Shown here in pieces: positions 7,856 through 20,769 of a stretch of DNA of 64,000 bases. A model generated the notes under the pieces. The model was not told where the DNA came from. It made no database searches and saw only the letters and a list, made by a program, of their open reading frames with translations. The DNA is from CAVQBJ01 sp963819075 (GTDB taxonomy: Bacteria > Actinomycetota > Thermoleophilia > Solirubrobacterales > Solirubrobacteraceae). Position numbers and translations under genes: made by a program. Location of the stretch: contig CAWFUP010000002.1 of the NCBI GenBank assembly GCA_963819075.1, positions 186,001-250,000 on the forward strand. The letters run 5' to 3'. Numbering within the stretch: position 1 is the stretch's first letter; the number at the start of each line of letters is the position of its first letter.

Positions 7856-9339
7856 TAGTGCTTTGTTAGTTGTGGGGTAGGAGTTCGCTGGGGTTGCGGC
7901 GAACCCTTCTCGCGTTGCTGGCGATCGCGAGGAGGTCATGATGGCTGTTGTGACTGCTGACGCTGTTGGTGAAGGCCGGGTTGTTGATGCGCCGGCGGTG
8001 GTGGCCGAGCGGTTGGAGGCGTTCGGGGTCGAGGTGCTGGCGGGGGCGATGAACCGGCCGGTGCAGGTTCGTAACGGCGGCTTGTATCTGCGCGGGTTGC
8101 TCGAGCAGGGTGCGCGCAAGTCGCTTGAGCCGTTGGTCGAGCGGTTGGGCGTCGACGCTGACTATCAGTCGATGCAGCAGTTCCTGGCCGATAGTCCGTG
8201 GGATTCGGCGGTTGTGGTCAAGGCGGTCGCGCAGCGGGTTGTGCCGGAGATCGACGTGCAGGCGTGGGTGTTGGACGACACCGGGTTTCCGAAGGACGGC
8301 AAGGACTCGCCGGGGGTCAAGCGCCAGTACTCGGGGACGCTGGGCAAGACGGGGAACTGTCAGATCGGGGTGTCGGTGCACGCGGTCGGCAGCGAGGGGA
8401 CGGTGCCGTTGGGGTGGGCGCTGTATCTGCCGGAGGAGTGGTGCGATGACGCGGAGCGGCGCAGGAAGGCGAAGATCCCCGAGGAGGTGGTGTTCAAGAC
8501 CAAGCCCGAGCTCGCGGCAGAACTGGTCGAGCGCGCCGTTGGCTGGGAGATCGCCAAGGCGCCGATCCTCGGCGACTGCGCGTACGGGAAGAACACCGCG
8601 CTGCGCGAGCGGCTTGATGACGCTGAGCTTGAGTATGTGCTGTCGGTCTCCGAAGAAGTCAGCGTGTTCGCGCCCGAGACGGTCTTCGAGGTTCCCGCGC
8701 CGCGCGCCGCCGGGTCCGGGCGGCAGAAGACGCGCCCGCGCCCGGATCGCGAGCCCGAGCAGATCGGCGAGCTGATCGCCCGGCTCGGACCCGAGCGCTT
8801 TCAGACCGTGACGTTCCGCGACGGACCGGACGGCAAGCGGATGCGATCGCGCTTCTGTTTGCTGCGCGTCCGCGCCGCGCACGAGTGGGAGAAGCGATCC
8901 ACCCCGCGACGGGAGGAGTGGCTGGTCGTCGAATGGCCCAAAGGTCGCAAGCAGCCAACTGATTACTGGCTCTCCAACCTGCCTGCCGACACCAGGCCCG
9001 AGCGGCTCGCCCGTCTCGCGCGGATGCGCTGGAAGATCGAGCTCGACTACAAGCAGCTCAAGGGCGAGCTCGGCCTAGACCACTACGAAGGCCGTTCCTG
9101 GCTCGGCTGGTATCACCACACCGCGCTCGTGACCGCCGTGCACGGGTTCTTGACCCTGGAGCGGCAGCACCCAAATCACCAGCGGCCGGCCTGACCCTCC
9201 CCCAGGCAGTCCACCTGCTCCAGCCACTGTTCAAGTGCTGGACCGGCCGCTGCTCCACCTGCCAACAACCAATCGAGCTCGCCAAGCTGCTCCTGCACCG
9301 GACCCTTCAGAACGAGTGAGAAGACCTAACAAAGCACTA
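7856..9339 (+). mobile_element. IS701-family insertion sequence, complete
   Basis: 1,484 bp bounded by perfect 14 bp inverted repeats (TAGTGCTTTGTTAG at 7856-7869; its complement at 9326-9339) and flanked on both sides by the 4 bp direct repeat CTAG (7852-7855, 9340-9343). A 4 bp YTAR-type target duplication is the known habit of IS701-group elements. It carries one transposase gene. It landed about 60 bp upstream of the CBS-domain gene's probable start, so it probably disconnects that gene from its promoter. Confidence 0.9.
7938..9194 (+). CDS. IS701-family DDE transposase
   Basis: 418 residues with GAGGAGG just upstream; ATG at 7938 or 7941. The hallmark block VLDDTGFPKDGKDSPGV followed by RQYSGTLGKTGNCQIGVS carries the first catalytic aspartate. 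The second Asp lies in ILGDCAYGKNTALRERL. The late Glu sits in the helix RWKIELDYKQLKGELGLDHY, with the family's YEGRSWLGWYHH after it. The annotated stop at 9192-9194 is followed, in the -1 frame, by 41 more protein-like residues including CWTGRCSTC and ending at a TGA at 9317-9319. The tail may have been separated by one indel. Confidence 0.92.
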   Translation: MMAVVTADAVGEGRVVDAPAVVAERLEAFGVEVLAGAMNRPVQVRNGGLYLRGLLEQGARKSLEPLVERLGVDADYQSMQQFLADSPWDSAVVVKAVAQRVVPEIDVQAWVLDDTGFPKDGKDSPGVKRQYSGTLGKTGNCQIGVSVHAVGSEGTVPLGWALYLPEEWCDDAERRRKAKIPEEVVFKTKPELAAELVERAVGWEIAKAPILGDCAYGKNTALRERLDDAELEYVLSVSEEVSVFAPETVFEVPAPRAAGSGRQKTRPRPDREPEQIGELIARLGPERFQTVTFRDGPDGKRMRSRFCLLRVRAAHEWEKRSTPRREEWLVVEWPKGRKQPTDYWLSNLPADTRPERLARLARMRWKIELDYKQLKGELGLDHYEGRSWLGWYHHTALVTAVHGFLTLERQHPNHQRPA

Positions 9340-9398
9340 CTAGACTCCTGCCTCGGAATGAGTATCCAGGAGCATGCCGGGTCGCCCTCGATCGGTAC

Positions 9399-9834
9399 TT
9401 GACCGACGCCCTATCGCAGCTCGACACCGGTCGAACCGTTTCCCTGGGCATTCGAGACCTCATTGCTCACGTCGGTGCGGAGCGTCGTGGCTCGCGCGTG
9501 ATCGAGGAGGTACGCGCCGGTCTCGATCGATATGGCCTGCAGACAGATCCCGACTTCACGGCGGCATGGATCGACACTACGGTTGCCATCCGTCGGGCGC
9601 CAGCCAAGGTTTTCGAGCCGCGCGACAGCGAGAGGTCGGCGACGGCCGGCGTGTCGGCGGAAAGAGCGGAGGCTGGGCCTGCGGTCACTATTGGCAGCCT
9701 CCAATCTGCGAGCGCGGGCGTGATCTCACTCGAACGGACCGAGAGCATCGAGCTTGCGCGGACCCGCATGCTTCGCCACGACGTGTCGCAGCTGGCGGTG
9801 ATGTCCGGCCCTCGTCAGCTCGTTGGCGCCGTCA
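9399..9834 (+). pseudogene. CBS-domain protein, 5' half (interrupted by the 12.5 kb insertion)
   Basis: From a TTG at 9399, about 145 residues. After an N-terminal helical region (LGIRDLIAHVGAERRG) comes the first CBS motif: TIGSLQSASAGVISLER, then LARTRMLRHDVSQLAVMSGP and RQLVGAV. The sequence stops at codon GTC plus one base (9831-9834), exactly where the IS3 element begins. The missing second half, SGESIAIAAL and onward, is found at 22310-22715 in the matching frame. Intact relatives carry two CBS modules that sense adenosine nucleotides. The IS701 element lies just upstream, so this gene has been hit twice. Confidence 0.8.
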
Positions 9835-9906
9835 TGGAGTGCCCCCGGTTTGGTGGACACCTGAGCGCTTGGGTCCGTCGGGCCCAGCGGGAAGGATGTG
9901 GTGTCC

Positions 9907-10203
9907 ATGCCACGTACGCGTCCGCCGTATCCGGAGCCGTTTCGTCGTGAGGCGGTCGAGCTGGTCCGTTCCAGCGGCCGGTCGGTCAAGGAGATCGCCT
10001 CCGATCTGGGGGTGACCGAGCAGTCGCTGCGTAACTGGGTCAAGCAGTACGAGGTCGACGTCGGCGCGCGTCACGGCCTCAGCAGCGATGAGCGCGACGA
10101 GCTGCGGCGATTGCGCCGCGAGAATCGTGTTCTTCGCGAAGAGCGGGAGATCCTGGCAAAAGCCACGGCCTTCTTCGCCAAGGACAGCGGACAGACCCGG
10201 TAG
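9907..10203 (+). CDS. IS3-family transposase OrfA (helix-turn-helix subunit)
   Basis: 98 residues from the ATG at 9907 (GGAAGG 11 nt upstream). MPRTRPPYPEPFRREAVELV leads into the helix-turn-helix SVKEIASDLGVTEQSLRNWV and a C-terminal leucine-zipper-like helix (LRRLRRENRVLREEREILAK), the standard OrfA layout for binding the element's ends. The downstream orfB lies in the -1 frame relative to orfA, as expected for the programmed frameshift that makes the OrfAB transposase. Confidence 0.9.
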   Translation: MPRTRPPYPEPFRREAVELVRSSGRSVKEIASDLGVTEQSLRNWVKQYEVDVGARHGLSSDERDELRRLRRENRVLREEREILAKATAFFAKDSGQTR

Positions 10204-10250
10204 CCGCGTTCGGGTTCATCGCTGCGGAGAAGGCCAATCACGGTGTCGCG

Positions 10251-11096
10251 GTGATGTGCCGGGTGCTGGGGGTCTCCCGGGCGGGGTTCTACGCCTGGGA
10301 GACCCGCGCCCCCTGCGATCGTGAGCTGGCGGACGCGTGGCTGACCGAGAAGATCCGCCAGATCCACGCGCAGTCCAAGGCGACCTACGGCGCGCGGCGC
10401 GTGCACGCCGACCTGCGTCTGGAGCACGGGATCCTGGTCGGGCGCAAGCGGGTGGAGCGCCTGATGGCCCTCGCCGGACTGCAGGGGGTCCATCGCCCGC
10501 GCCGCGGGCGCACGACGGTCAGCCTGAAGGGCGTGCGGGTCGCGCCGGACCTGGTGGAGCGCGACTTCAACCCGGCCGGGCCCGATCAGACGTGGGCGGC
10601 CGACATCACCGAGATCCCCACGTGGGAGGGCAAGCTCTACCTCGCTCACGTGCAGGACCTGTTCAGCCGGCGGATCGTGGGGTGGGCGATGGAGGGCCAC
10701 ATGCGCAAGGAGCTCGTCCTGGACGCGCTGGAGATGGCCATCGGGCGGCGCAACCCCGACGCGGGGATCGTGCATCACTCAGACCACGGCTCGCAATACA
10801 CGGCTCTGCTGTTCAGTGCCCGCTGTGAGCAGGCCGAGATCTCGCTGTCGATGGGCTCGATCGGCGATTGCTATGACAACGCCGTCTGCGAGGCGTTTCA
10901 CGCGACCCTGAAGAAGGAGCTCATCCACCGCCGCCCGTGGCGCACCCGCGCCGAAGCCAGAACGGCGATCTTCGAGTACATCGAGGGATGGTTCAACCCG
11001 CGCCGGCGCCACTCCACCCTGGGCTACCTCTCACCCGAGCAATACGAGGCCGCCCACACCGACCAGCTCACCGAGCTCGCTGCCGGGGGCGTATGA
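10251..11096 (+). CDS. IS3-family transposase OrfB (DDE integrase domain)
   Basis: About 281 residues. The N-terminal part (VLGVSRAGFYAWETR; YGARRVHADLR) is the IS3 HTH_21-type region. The rve integrase core has the catalytic Asp in TWAADITEIPT, the second Asp in VHHSDHGSQYTAL, and the Glu in NAVCEAFHATLKKEL, giving the D-D-35-E spacing. It ends with the conserved HSTLGYLSPEQYE. The frame extends upstream past 10209 without a start (DPVAAFGFIAAEKANHGVAV), consistent with expression as an OrfAB fusion. Confidence 0.92.
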   Translation: MMCRVLGVSRAGFYAWETRAPCDRELADAWLTEKIRQIHAQSKATYGARRVHADLRLEHGILVGRKRVERLMALAGLQGVHRPRRGRTTVSLKGVRVAPDLVERDFNPAGPDQTWAADITEIPTWEGKLYLAHVQDLFSRRIVGWAMEGHMRKELVLDALEMAIGRRNPDAGIVHHSDHGSQYTALLFSARCEQAEISLSMGSIGDCYDNAVCEAFHATLKKELIHRRPWRTRAEARTAIFEYIEGWFNPRRRHSTLGYLSPEQYEAAHTDQLTELAAGGV

Positions 11097-11219
11097 GAAC
11101 GCGCGCGACGGGCCTGCTACACCTCGCCCTACGGGCTCGGCTCCGCCAGGACCGTCGGAGCCAACCCCTACCATCAACCAGACAAGAAACCCCGTGTCCA
11201 CCAGACCGGGGGCGGCTCA

Positions 11220-12528
11220 CTTCGTCTCTGATCTGGTCGAGTCCGGGACGCTTGATCTGTCGGCGATCTATGACTCCTATGAGGAGGAGCGCGGCTTTCC
11301 GCCGTATGACCCGCGGTTGATGGTCAAGCTGCTGGTGTACGGCTACGCGAACGGGGTGATGTCCTCGCGCAAGCTGGAGCGCGCGACCTATCGGGATGTG
11401 GCGGTGCGGATGCTGTGCGCCGATCAGCACCCGGATTACCGCTCGATCGCGCGGTTTCGCAAGCGGCACCTGGAGGCGTTGGGGGAGTTGTTCGTGCAGG
11501 CGCTGCGGCTGTGCAAGGAGGCGAAGCTGGTCGGGCTCGGGAGTCTGGCGTTGGATGGGACGAAGCTGCGCGCGAACGCCTCGCGGCATAAGGCGATGAG
11601 CTACGAGCGGATGGTCAGCGAAGGAGCAGCAGCTCGAGGCGGAGATCGCGGAGATCCGAGCGAACGTCGACGCGCTGCTTGCCGAGGCCGAGCAGGTCGA
11701 TGCCGAGGAGGATGAGCGCTTCGGGCCTGATCGGCGCGGCGATGAGCTGCCCGAGGAGCTTCAGCGCCGCGAGGAGCGGCTGGCGAAGATCCGCGAGGCC
11801 AAGGAGGCGCTCGAGGCCGAGGCGCGCGAGGCGGAGACCGCCCGCCGCGCCGAGCTCGAGGCGCAGGGCAAGCAGCCGCGAGCGCCGCGTGACGGGCGCG
11901 ACCCGTTCGCGCCCAAGCCGACGGCGCAGCGCAACTTCACCGATCCGGAGTCGAAGATCATGAAGACCGCGGATGGGTCCTATCACCAGTGCTACTCAGG
12001 CCAGGCGGTCGTTGACTCCGTAGCCAGGTGATCGTCGTCGCGGAGCTGTCCGATGAGGCCGCCGATCAGTGCCAGCTCGAGCCGGCGCTCGAGCAGCTTG
12101 ATCGAGAACCTGCAGGCGATCGGCGCCGAGCTGCCCGACGGCGCGGTGCTGACCGCCGACGGCGGCTACTTCTCCGAGGAGAACGTCACGACCTGCGAGC
12201 AGCACGGGCTTGACCCGTACATCGCGACCGGGCGCTTCAAGCACTCAGAGCCCCGCCGCCGGCGCCGCGCGGGCCGATCCCCAAGGACGCGACCCCGAAG
12301 CAGCGGATGGCGCGCAAGACCAGAACCAAGAAGGGCCGCAAGATCTACAGCCGGCGCAAGGCGATCGTCGAGCCGGTGTTCGGCCAGATCGGCACCGTCC
12401 AAGACGGCCGCCGGGTCCTGATCCGCGGCAAACCAGCCGCCCGCGCCCAATGGCGATTCCAGTGCGCGATCCACAACCTGCTCAAGCTCCACCGCGCAGG
12501 CGGCCTGGCGGTCCTGAACACCAGCTGA
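11220..12528 (+). pseudogene. IS1182-like transposase, 5'-truncated by IS3 and frameshifted
   Basis: The reading begins at the IS3 border with HFVSDLVESGTLDLSAIY, so about 30 N-terminal residues are missing. It continues through YDPRLMVKLLVYGYANGVMS and LALDGTKLRANASRHKAM, which holds the catalytic Asp region, then a coiled insert (11620-11960), YHQCYSGQAVVDS, TADGGYFSEENV and the final RKAIVEPVFGQI block with the catalytic Glu. The frame is lost near 11620, near 12015 (single-base deletion before CAGGTGATCG), near 12095 (extra T in CTTGATCG) and near 12250. The MSTRP start codons seen at 11194 belong to IS3 sequence. Non-functional as read. Confidence 0.85.
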
Positions 12529-12539
12529 CGAAGCCCGCG

Positions 12540-12569
12540 GGGCGGCTCCCCAGAGGCCAGGAGCCGCCC
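12540..12569. terminator. Strong hairpin after the IS1182-like remnant
   Basis: A perfect 10 bp GC stem, GGGCGGCTCC / GGAGCCGCCC, with a 10 nt loop, 12 nt after the transposase stop. It may be a terminator or part of the old IS end. No T tract follows. Confidence 0.45.
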
Positions 12570-12730
12570 AGAACGCTCACACCCGCGGCGACGGACGCGC
12601 AGACCACTGCGACCGCCGCCCGCCACCACGCAAGAGCACCAATCTTCACTGCTCACCCGCCCGGCGACCCGATAGCGACCCACGCTCCTAGCCGACATTA
12701 CGGCCCCAGGTGTTTCGACTCCTGCTCCCA

Positions 12731-16911
<4,181 letters not shown>

Positions 16912-17009
16912 CCCTAAGTATCCCCTGCAGTGCGAGTTCGCATCGCGCGCTTCGTACTTCCTGCGCGATCACGCCGTGACGACCGCGCGAAGCTACCACA
17001 GGGGCGCGG

Positions 17010-17738
17010 CTAGTGCAATGCGCTCGACGTCGGCGTTGTGCCCTGAAGCCACGACGCGATCGACCCGCTTAGCGTCAGCGATGTCGTGACGATGCTTGGC
17101 GCCGCGCTTAGCACGCGGGTCCCGCCCTCGTCGGACGCGACCACGTCGAAGCCTGTGAGTCCCCCGGCGGCTGGACCGGGCGGATTGTCCTGAATCGACG
17201 CCGCCGCACCCGTGGCGGTCACCACCAGCGCCGTGAGCTTGCCTGTATACGTCGACGGGGTCGCACCGGTCACGCCGTCGATACCGATGCTCCCGACGCT
17301 GACGTCGCGCACGACGCGACGCGTACGCACGTCTACGACCTGTACATCCACCACGGGCGGGCCGCCGCCCTCCGTCCCAAATTGGGATACCGACTCAAAC
17401 GCGACCATCGGCTGGTTGGCGCGCCACAGCGACCCGTAGCTCCCCCCGCCGGGTCCGTTATTCGAGGACGGCAGCTGATTGAGGGCAATCGCGCGATGAT
17501 CGTGGCCCCAGCATCCGTAGACCATCGTGTACGGCCCGAAGCCGCCCTGGGGGTTGACGACTACCCCGACGATCAGCGCGTCACCGCTCTTGGCCAGCAC
17601 CCGCAGATGCGGCCGCCCACAGATCCGCACCCTGTTCGCGCCCCGCGCTACCGCCGCCGCCGGGCCGGCGAGACCGCATGCGCTGCCCAGCACACAAACC
17701 ATGCTCAGCAGAACGGCCGATGTGTCTCGCCGAAACAT
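17010..17738 (-). CDS. Secreted protein, paralogue of the gene at 18127
   Basis: 242 residues from the ATG at 17738. The N-terminus MFRRDTSAVLLSMVCVLGSA is a signal peptide ending near GPAAAVA. The mature protein has a CWGHDHRAIAL segment and GPPVVDVQVVDVRTRRVVRDV, and ends LTLSGSIASWLQGTTPTSSALH. The same plan and the same WLQGxT...LH ending occur in the gene at 18127-18753, so the two arose by duplication. The alternating strands suggest a beta-propeller-like extracytoplasmic domain. No enzyme motif is visible. Confidence 0.7.
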   Translation of the reverse strand: MFRRDTSAVLLSMVCVLGSACGLAGPAAAVARGANRVRICGRPHLRVLAKSGDALIVGVVVNPQGGFGPYTMVYGCWGHDHRAIALNQLPSSNNGPGGGSYGSLWRANQPMVAFESVSQFGTEGGGPPVVDVQVVDVRTRRVVRDVSVGSIGIDGVTGATPSTYTGKLTALVVTATGAAASIQDNPPGPAAGGLTGFDVVASDEGGTRVLSAAPSIVTTSLTLSGSIASWLQGTTPTSSALH

Positions 17739-18126
17739 CTCACAGCCTCCCCCGCCCGGTGTCGTACGAACCGTAGCTTAGACCGGTTCGACCGGCGCGG
17801 CGCCTGGGCGAAGCCCGCATGGCTCAGATTCAACGAATGTGCGTCGCGCCCTCATCCACGAGACCAGACGATCCGCGGCTAGCAACGACAGGCCCATGAA
17901 GAACGCAACCGTTGTGAGCGAGGTCGCGCGCATCGAAGGAGCCCTGATCATCCCTCACCCCCGCCGTGCAGCGTATCTATGTGCGCGATCACCGATCTGC
18001 CTACCGCGACCGCGCGACGCTACCACAGCGCTCCGCAGACCCAAATGCTTCCTCGCGCGACATCACAGCCACGTCACGCGGCCAGCGAGCGCCGGCAGGC
18101 CCGTGCGGCTCCGGAGCGCGACGACG
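17739..18126. other. Gap between two paralogous secreted-protein genes
   Basis: About 390 bp with no supported gene. Near 17980-18025 it contains a segment (TGCGCGATCACCG through GCGACCGCGCGA to GCTACCACAG) closely resembling 16955-17000, which lies just downstream of the other paralogue. The gene and its 3' flank were evidently duplicated together. Confidence 0.5.
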
Positions 18127-18753
18127 TCAGTGCAGCGTGGCCGTTTGCGCCGTGCCGCCCTGGAGCCAGTACAGCGTGCTGCCAGCCAGCGCGAGCGACC
18201 CAGTTGCTATCGCGGGGTTCGAACCCAATAGCCGATAGCCATTGGCGTCATCGGCGTAGATCTCGTGGTCGCTCAGCACCCAGGCGACCGCGCCATCCGC
18301 CTTGAGCACAAGGCCGGTCGTGTACGCGGGCACCTCCCCGATCGGGATGCCGGGTTCATCGCGGACCTTCTTGAGCTTGCGGCCGGCCGCAAGGCTCGCC
18401 ACTATGATCGTGTCGTAGCTGTAGCCGGTCTGCTCGCCATACACCTCAAACGCCACGATGGGACCGACCATCGCCACCATCCCGATACCCGGCGTCTCGC
18501 TTCCAAACTGGAAGAAGTCAAACGCCCGATGACCGTACAAGCAGCCCCACACGTTGCCACCCGGCACGGTGTCTGAGTGGAGTTGCCCCGACTGGTCCGC
18601 AGCCACCGTGAGACTCCCGACGCCCTGACAAACCGGCCCGTGAGAGCCACTGCTGCGACCTCGCGCCAGCGCGGACGGGACGAGAAATAGCGGAGCCGAC
18701 AGGAGGATCGCCACCCCAACCATTCCGGCCCTCCGCATGTCTCCGCCTGTCAT
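18127..18753 (-). CDS. Secreted protein, paralogue of the gene at 17010
   Basis: About 208 residues from the ATG at 18753, or 203 from the ATG at 18738, which has GGCGGAG just before it. The signal peptide is MRRAGMVGVAILLSAPLF with cleavage near SALA. The mature part shows VWGCLYGHRAFDFFQFGS, VAMVGPIVAFEVYGEQTGYS and the terminal LALAGSTLYWLQGGTAQTATLH, matching its neighbour's plan of a Gly-His motif, a VAFE strand and the terminal WLQG. No known family is recognised; extracytoplasmic location is clear. Confidence 0.7.
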   Translation of the reverse strand: MTGGDMRRAGMVGVAILLSAPLFLVPSALARGRSSGSHGPVCQGVGSLTVAADQSGQLHSDTVPGGNVWGCLYGHRAFDFFQFGSETPGIGMVAMVGPIVAFEVYGEQTGYSYDTIIVASLAAGRKLKKVRDEPGIPIGEVPAYTTGLVLKADGAVAWVLSDHEIYADDANGYRLLGSNPAIATGSLALAGSTLYWLQGGTAQTATLH

Positions 18754-18993
18754 TGCCCACACGCCCGTTACCGCCGGCCTGTCGCGCCGCCGCCGGCTCA
18801 AGCTTACCGGCCCGGGAAGCGCCATGGACGAGCGTTCGGCACGCCCGTTGAGCGTTCCCCCTGGGAGTTCGCGGCGAGACCACAGGCTGCCCGACGGTCG
18901 CTGAAACGTGTGCCCGGCGCGCCGCGTATCTCGAGCGAAGCCCGGCGGCGCACTCTGACCGCGCGCAGCGACGGGATTCACCCAAGCCCACGA

Positions 18994-20769
18994 TCACGCC
19001 GTCCGCCGCAAGCCCGTCGCGTCCGTCGCGTCCGTCGCGCGATTGCCGCGTCCTGGCTCGATCCACCGTTTGGTCGGGCGTTCGCCGGGCTCGCGGTGGG
19101 TCAGGGTGGCGCCAGATGAGGCGTCTTCGGCGGGCCGGTGAGATACGCGCCGACTGAATCGCCCCCAGGAATCTTGGAGGTGATCCATGAACCCCGGGCG
19201 GTGCAAACGCGCTCCCCGGCGCGGTAGGTTCGCCGTGACGGCGATCGCGCCGGTAGCCGCGGCGTGGACAGTCAGCCGGGATGCGGTGAGGGCGCTCTTG
19301 CTGAGGGTGAAGCTCGTCTGCGCGATGCCGTGGCGTGGCTTGATGCGCCTGCGGGCAAACGCGACGCGCTTGCGACCGCGGTAGGCGTCGTAGCTGATGG
19401 TGACGGTTCCGTGTACGGTCGCGGGCACGTGGACGGTCAGCGTCAGACGCGAGTGGCGCACACGGTGGGTGATCGTCAGCTTCGGCGCGGCGGGCTTGCC
19501 GTGGCTCTGTGTGCTTGTCGTCGAGGTCGTGGTGGTCGTCGTTGTGATGGCTGGGACCGTGACGGGGGTCGTGGCGACGTTGGTCCCGCCCTTGCCGGCG
19601 GTGTCGGTCAGCCATAGCCGTACGGTGTAGTTGCCTGGGCCCGGGGCGGTCAGCTGGGCGTGGCCGGTGTCGGGCAGCGTGGTGGGCGTGCAGGTTGCGG
19701 CGCAGAGCTCGGCGACGGCCCCGGTGATCGGCTGCGGGGGGCTGGCGGGGTTGCCCCACGCCACGTTGATCGTGTTCCCGCCCGCGGGGCTGGCCGACAG
19801 CGATACGGGGGTGCCTGGGCCGTTGTTGTCGATGACCAGCGGCGGCGATGTCGCGGTGCTGTGGTTGCCGGCCGCGTTGGTGGCGGTGATCGTGACGGTG
19901 TGGTTGCCGTCGGGGATGCGTGTCGTGTCGACGTTCAGCTGTTCGGGGGAAAGCTGCGCGCACGGGGTGACCTGGGTGTAGTCGCAGGACTCGGGGAACG
20001 CGTACAGCGTGCTGCCTTGGTCGTCGCTCAGCGACCAGGTGCCGATGCCGCTCGGATCGGTCGCGGTGAACGTCAACGTCATGGTGCCTGACACGACACC
20101 TCCCGCCCACAGCGGTCCCCCCTCGTGGCTGATCGTCGGCATGCCCGCCTCGGCGAGCGTGACGCTGACCGAGTACATCTCCGCCTGCGCGTAGTGCTCG
20201 GTCGAACCTGCGGCGCAATTCGGGTCGCCTAGGACGGGCGCGCACTTGATGCCGAAGAACAGCCCGGTCGCGTCAAGGCCCGTGAAGGTCTCCGGAGCCT
20301 GGTTGTTCGGGATTGCGCACGTGAAGCTGTTGCCCGCCGTGCCGGCGCATTCCTCGAGCGCGGTGCCGTCCGCCTCGAACATCCCGGGGAACAGGTCGCG
20401 GGTCGTGCCGGGCGCGAGGTCGATGCTGGCGTAGTAGGAGACGCCGGTGATCGTGGTTCCCGTCGGCGCGGTGAACGTCCAGCCGGCCTCGGCGCCGGGA
20501 GCGATGAAGCCACCGGTCAGGTTGTCCTGGGCGTAGAGCGATCCTTGGTCGATGCCTTGGCCTTGGGGACCGACGAGCGGCCCGCCGCATTCGTTGCCGG
20601 TGGCGAAGTTCGTCGTGTCGGTGTTGGTCTGCACCCATAGCCCGGGGGTGCTGAGCGGGCTGCAGGCGACCGACTGGTACGTGCCCGCGTGCGCGGCCGC
20701 GGGCACGGCCAGCGAGAGCGTCGCGGCGGCGGCGCCCGCGAGTCGGCGCGCGATATGGGTCCTGTTCAC
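18994..20769 (-). CDS. Large secreted Ig-like protein coupled to the S8 peptidase gene
   Basis: 591 residues. The signal peptide MNRTHIARRLAGAAAATLSL ends near AHA and is followed by GTYQSVACSPLSTPGLWV, an N-terminal domain that recurs in Solirubrobacter-type secreted proteins. Ig-like/beta-sandwich regions follow (IPDGNHTVTITATNAAGNHS; GNTINVAWGNPASPPQPIT), then a Thr/Ser-rich linker and a basic C-terminal segment with LTVHVPATVHGTVTISYD. The last 60 residues look unlike protein, so the natural stop may have been lost to a late indel. The start codon overlaps the S8 peptidase stop by 4 nt (ATGA), implying translational coupling. Function unknown; cell-surface. Confidence 0.75.
   Translation of the reverse strand: MNRTHIARRLAGAAAATLSLAVPAAAHAGTYQSVACSPLSTPGLWVQTNTDTTNFATGNECGGPLVGPQGQGIDQGSLYAQDNLTGGFIAPGAEAGWTFTAPTGTTITGVSYYASIDLAPGTTRDLFPGMFEADGTALEECAGTAGNSFTCAIPNNQAPETFTGLDATGLFFGIKCAPVLGDPNCAAGSTEHYAQAEMYSVSVTLAEAGMPTISHEGGPLWAGGVVSGTMTLTFTATDPSGIGTWSLSDDQGSTLYAFPESCDYTQVTPCAQLSPEQLNVDTTRIPDGNHTVTITATNAAGNHSTATSPPLVIDNNGPGTPVSLSASPAGGNTINVAWGNPASPPQPITGAVAELCAATCTPTTLPDTGHAQLTAPGPGNYTVRLWLTDTAGKGGTNVATTPVTVPAITTTTTTTSTTSTQSHGKPAAPKLTITHRVRHSRLTLTVHVPATVHGTVTISYDAYRGRKRVAFARRRIKPRHGIAQTSFTLSKSALTASRLTVHAAATGAIAVTANLPRRGARLHRPGFMDHLQDSWGRFSRRVSHRPAEDASSGATLTHREPGERPTKRWIEPGRGNRATDATDATGLRRTA

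Larger units (their letters stand above)
9835..11219 (+). mobile_element. IS3-family insertion sequence, complete
   Basis: 1,385 bp with imperfect 26 bp inverted repeats. The left end is TGGAGTGCCCCCGG continuing TTTGGTGGACAC; the right end in reverse complement is TGAGCCGCCCCCGG continuing TCTGGTGGACAC. Ends of the TG...CA type are usual for IS3. It carries overlapping-frame orfA and orfB. Its last 489 bp (10731-11219) are repeated without length change at 21822-22310. Confidence 0.88.

Noticed and set aside
12307..12528. Separate small gene at the end of the IS1182 remnant
   Set aside because: It is the transposase C-terminus (RKAIVEPVFGQI) left in frame after indels, not an independent gene.
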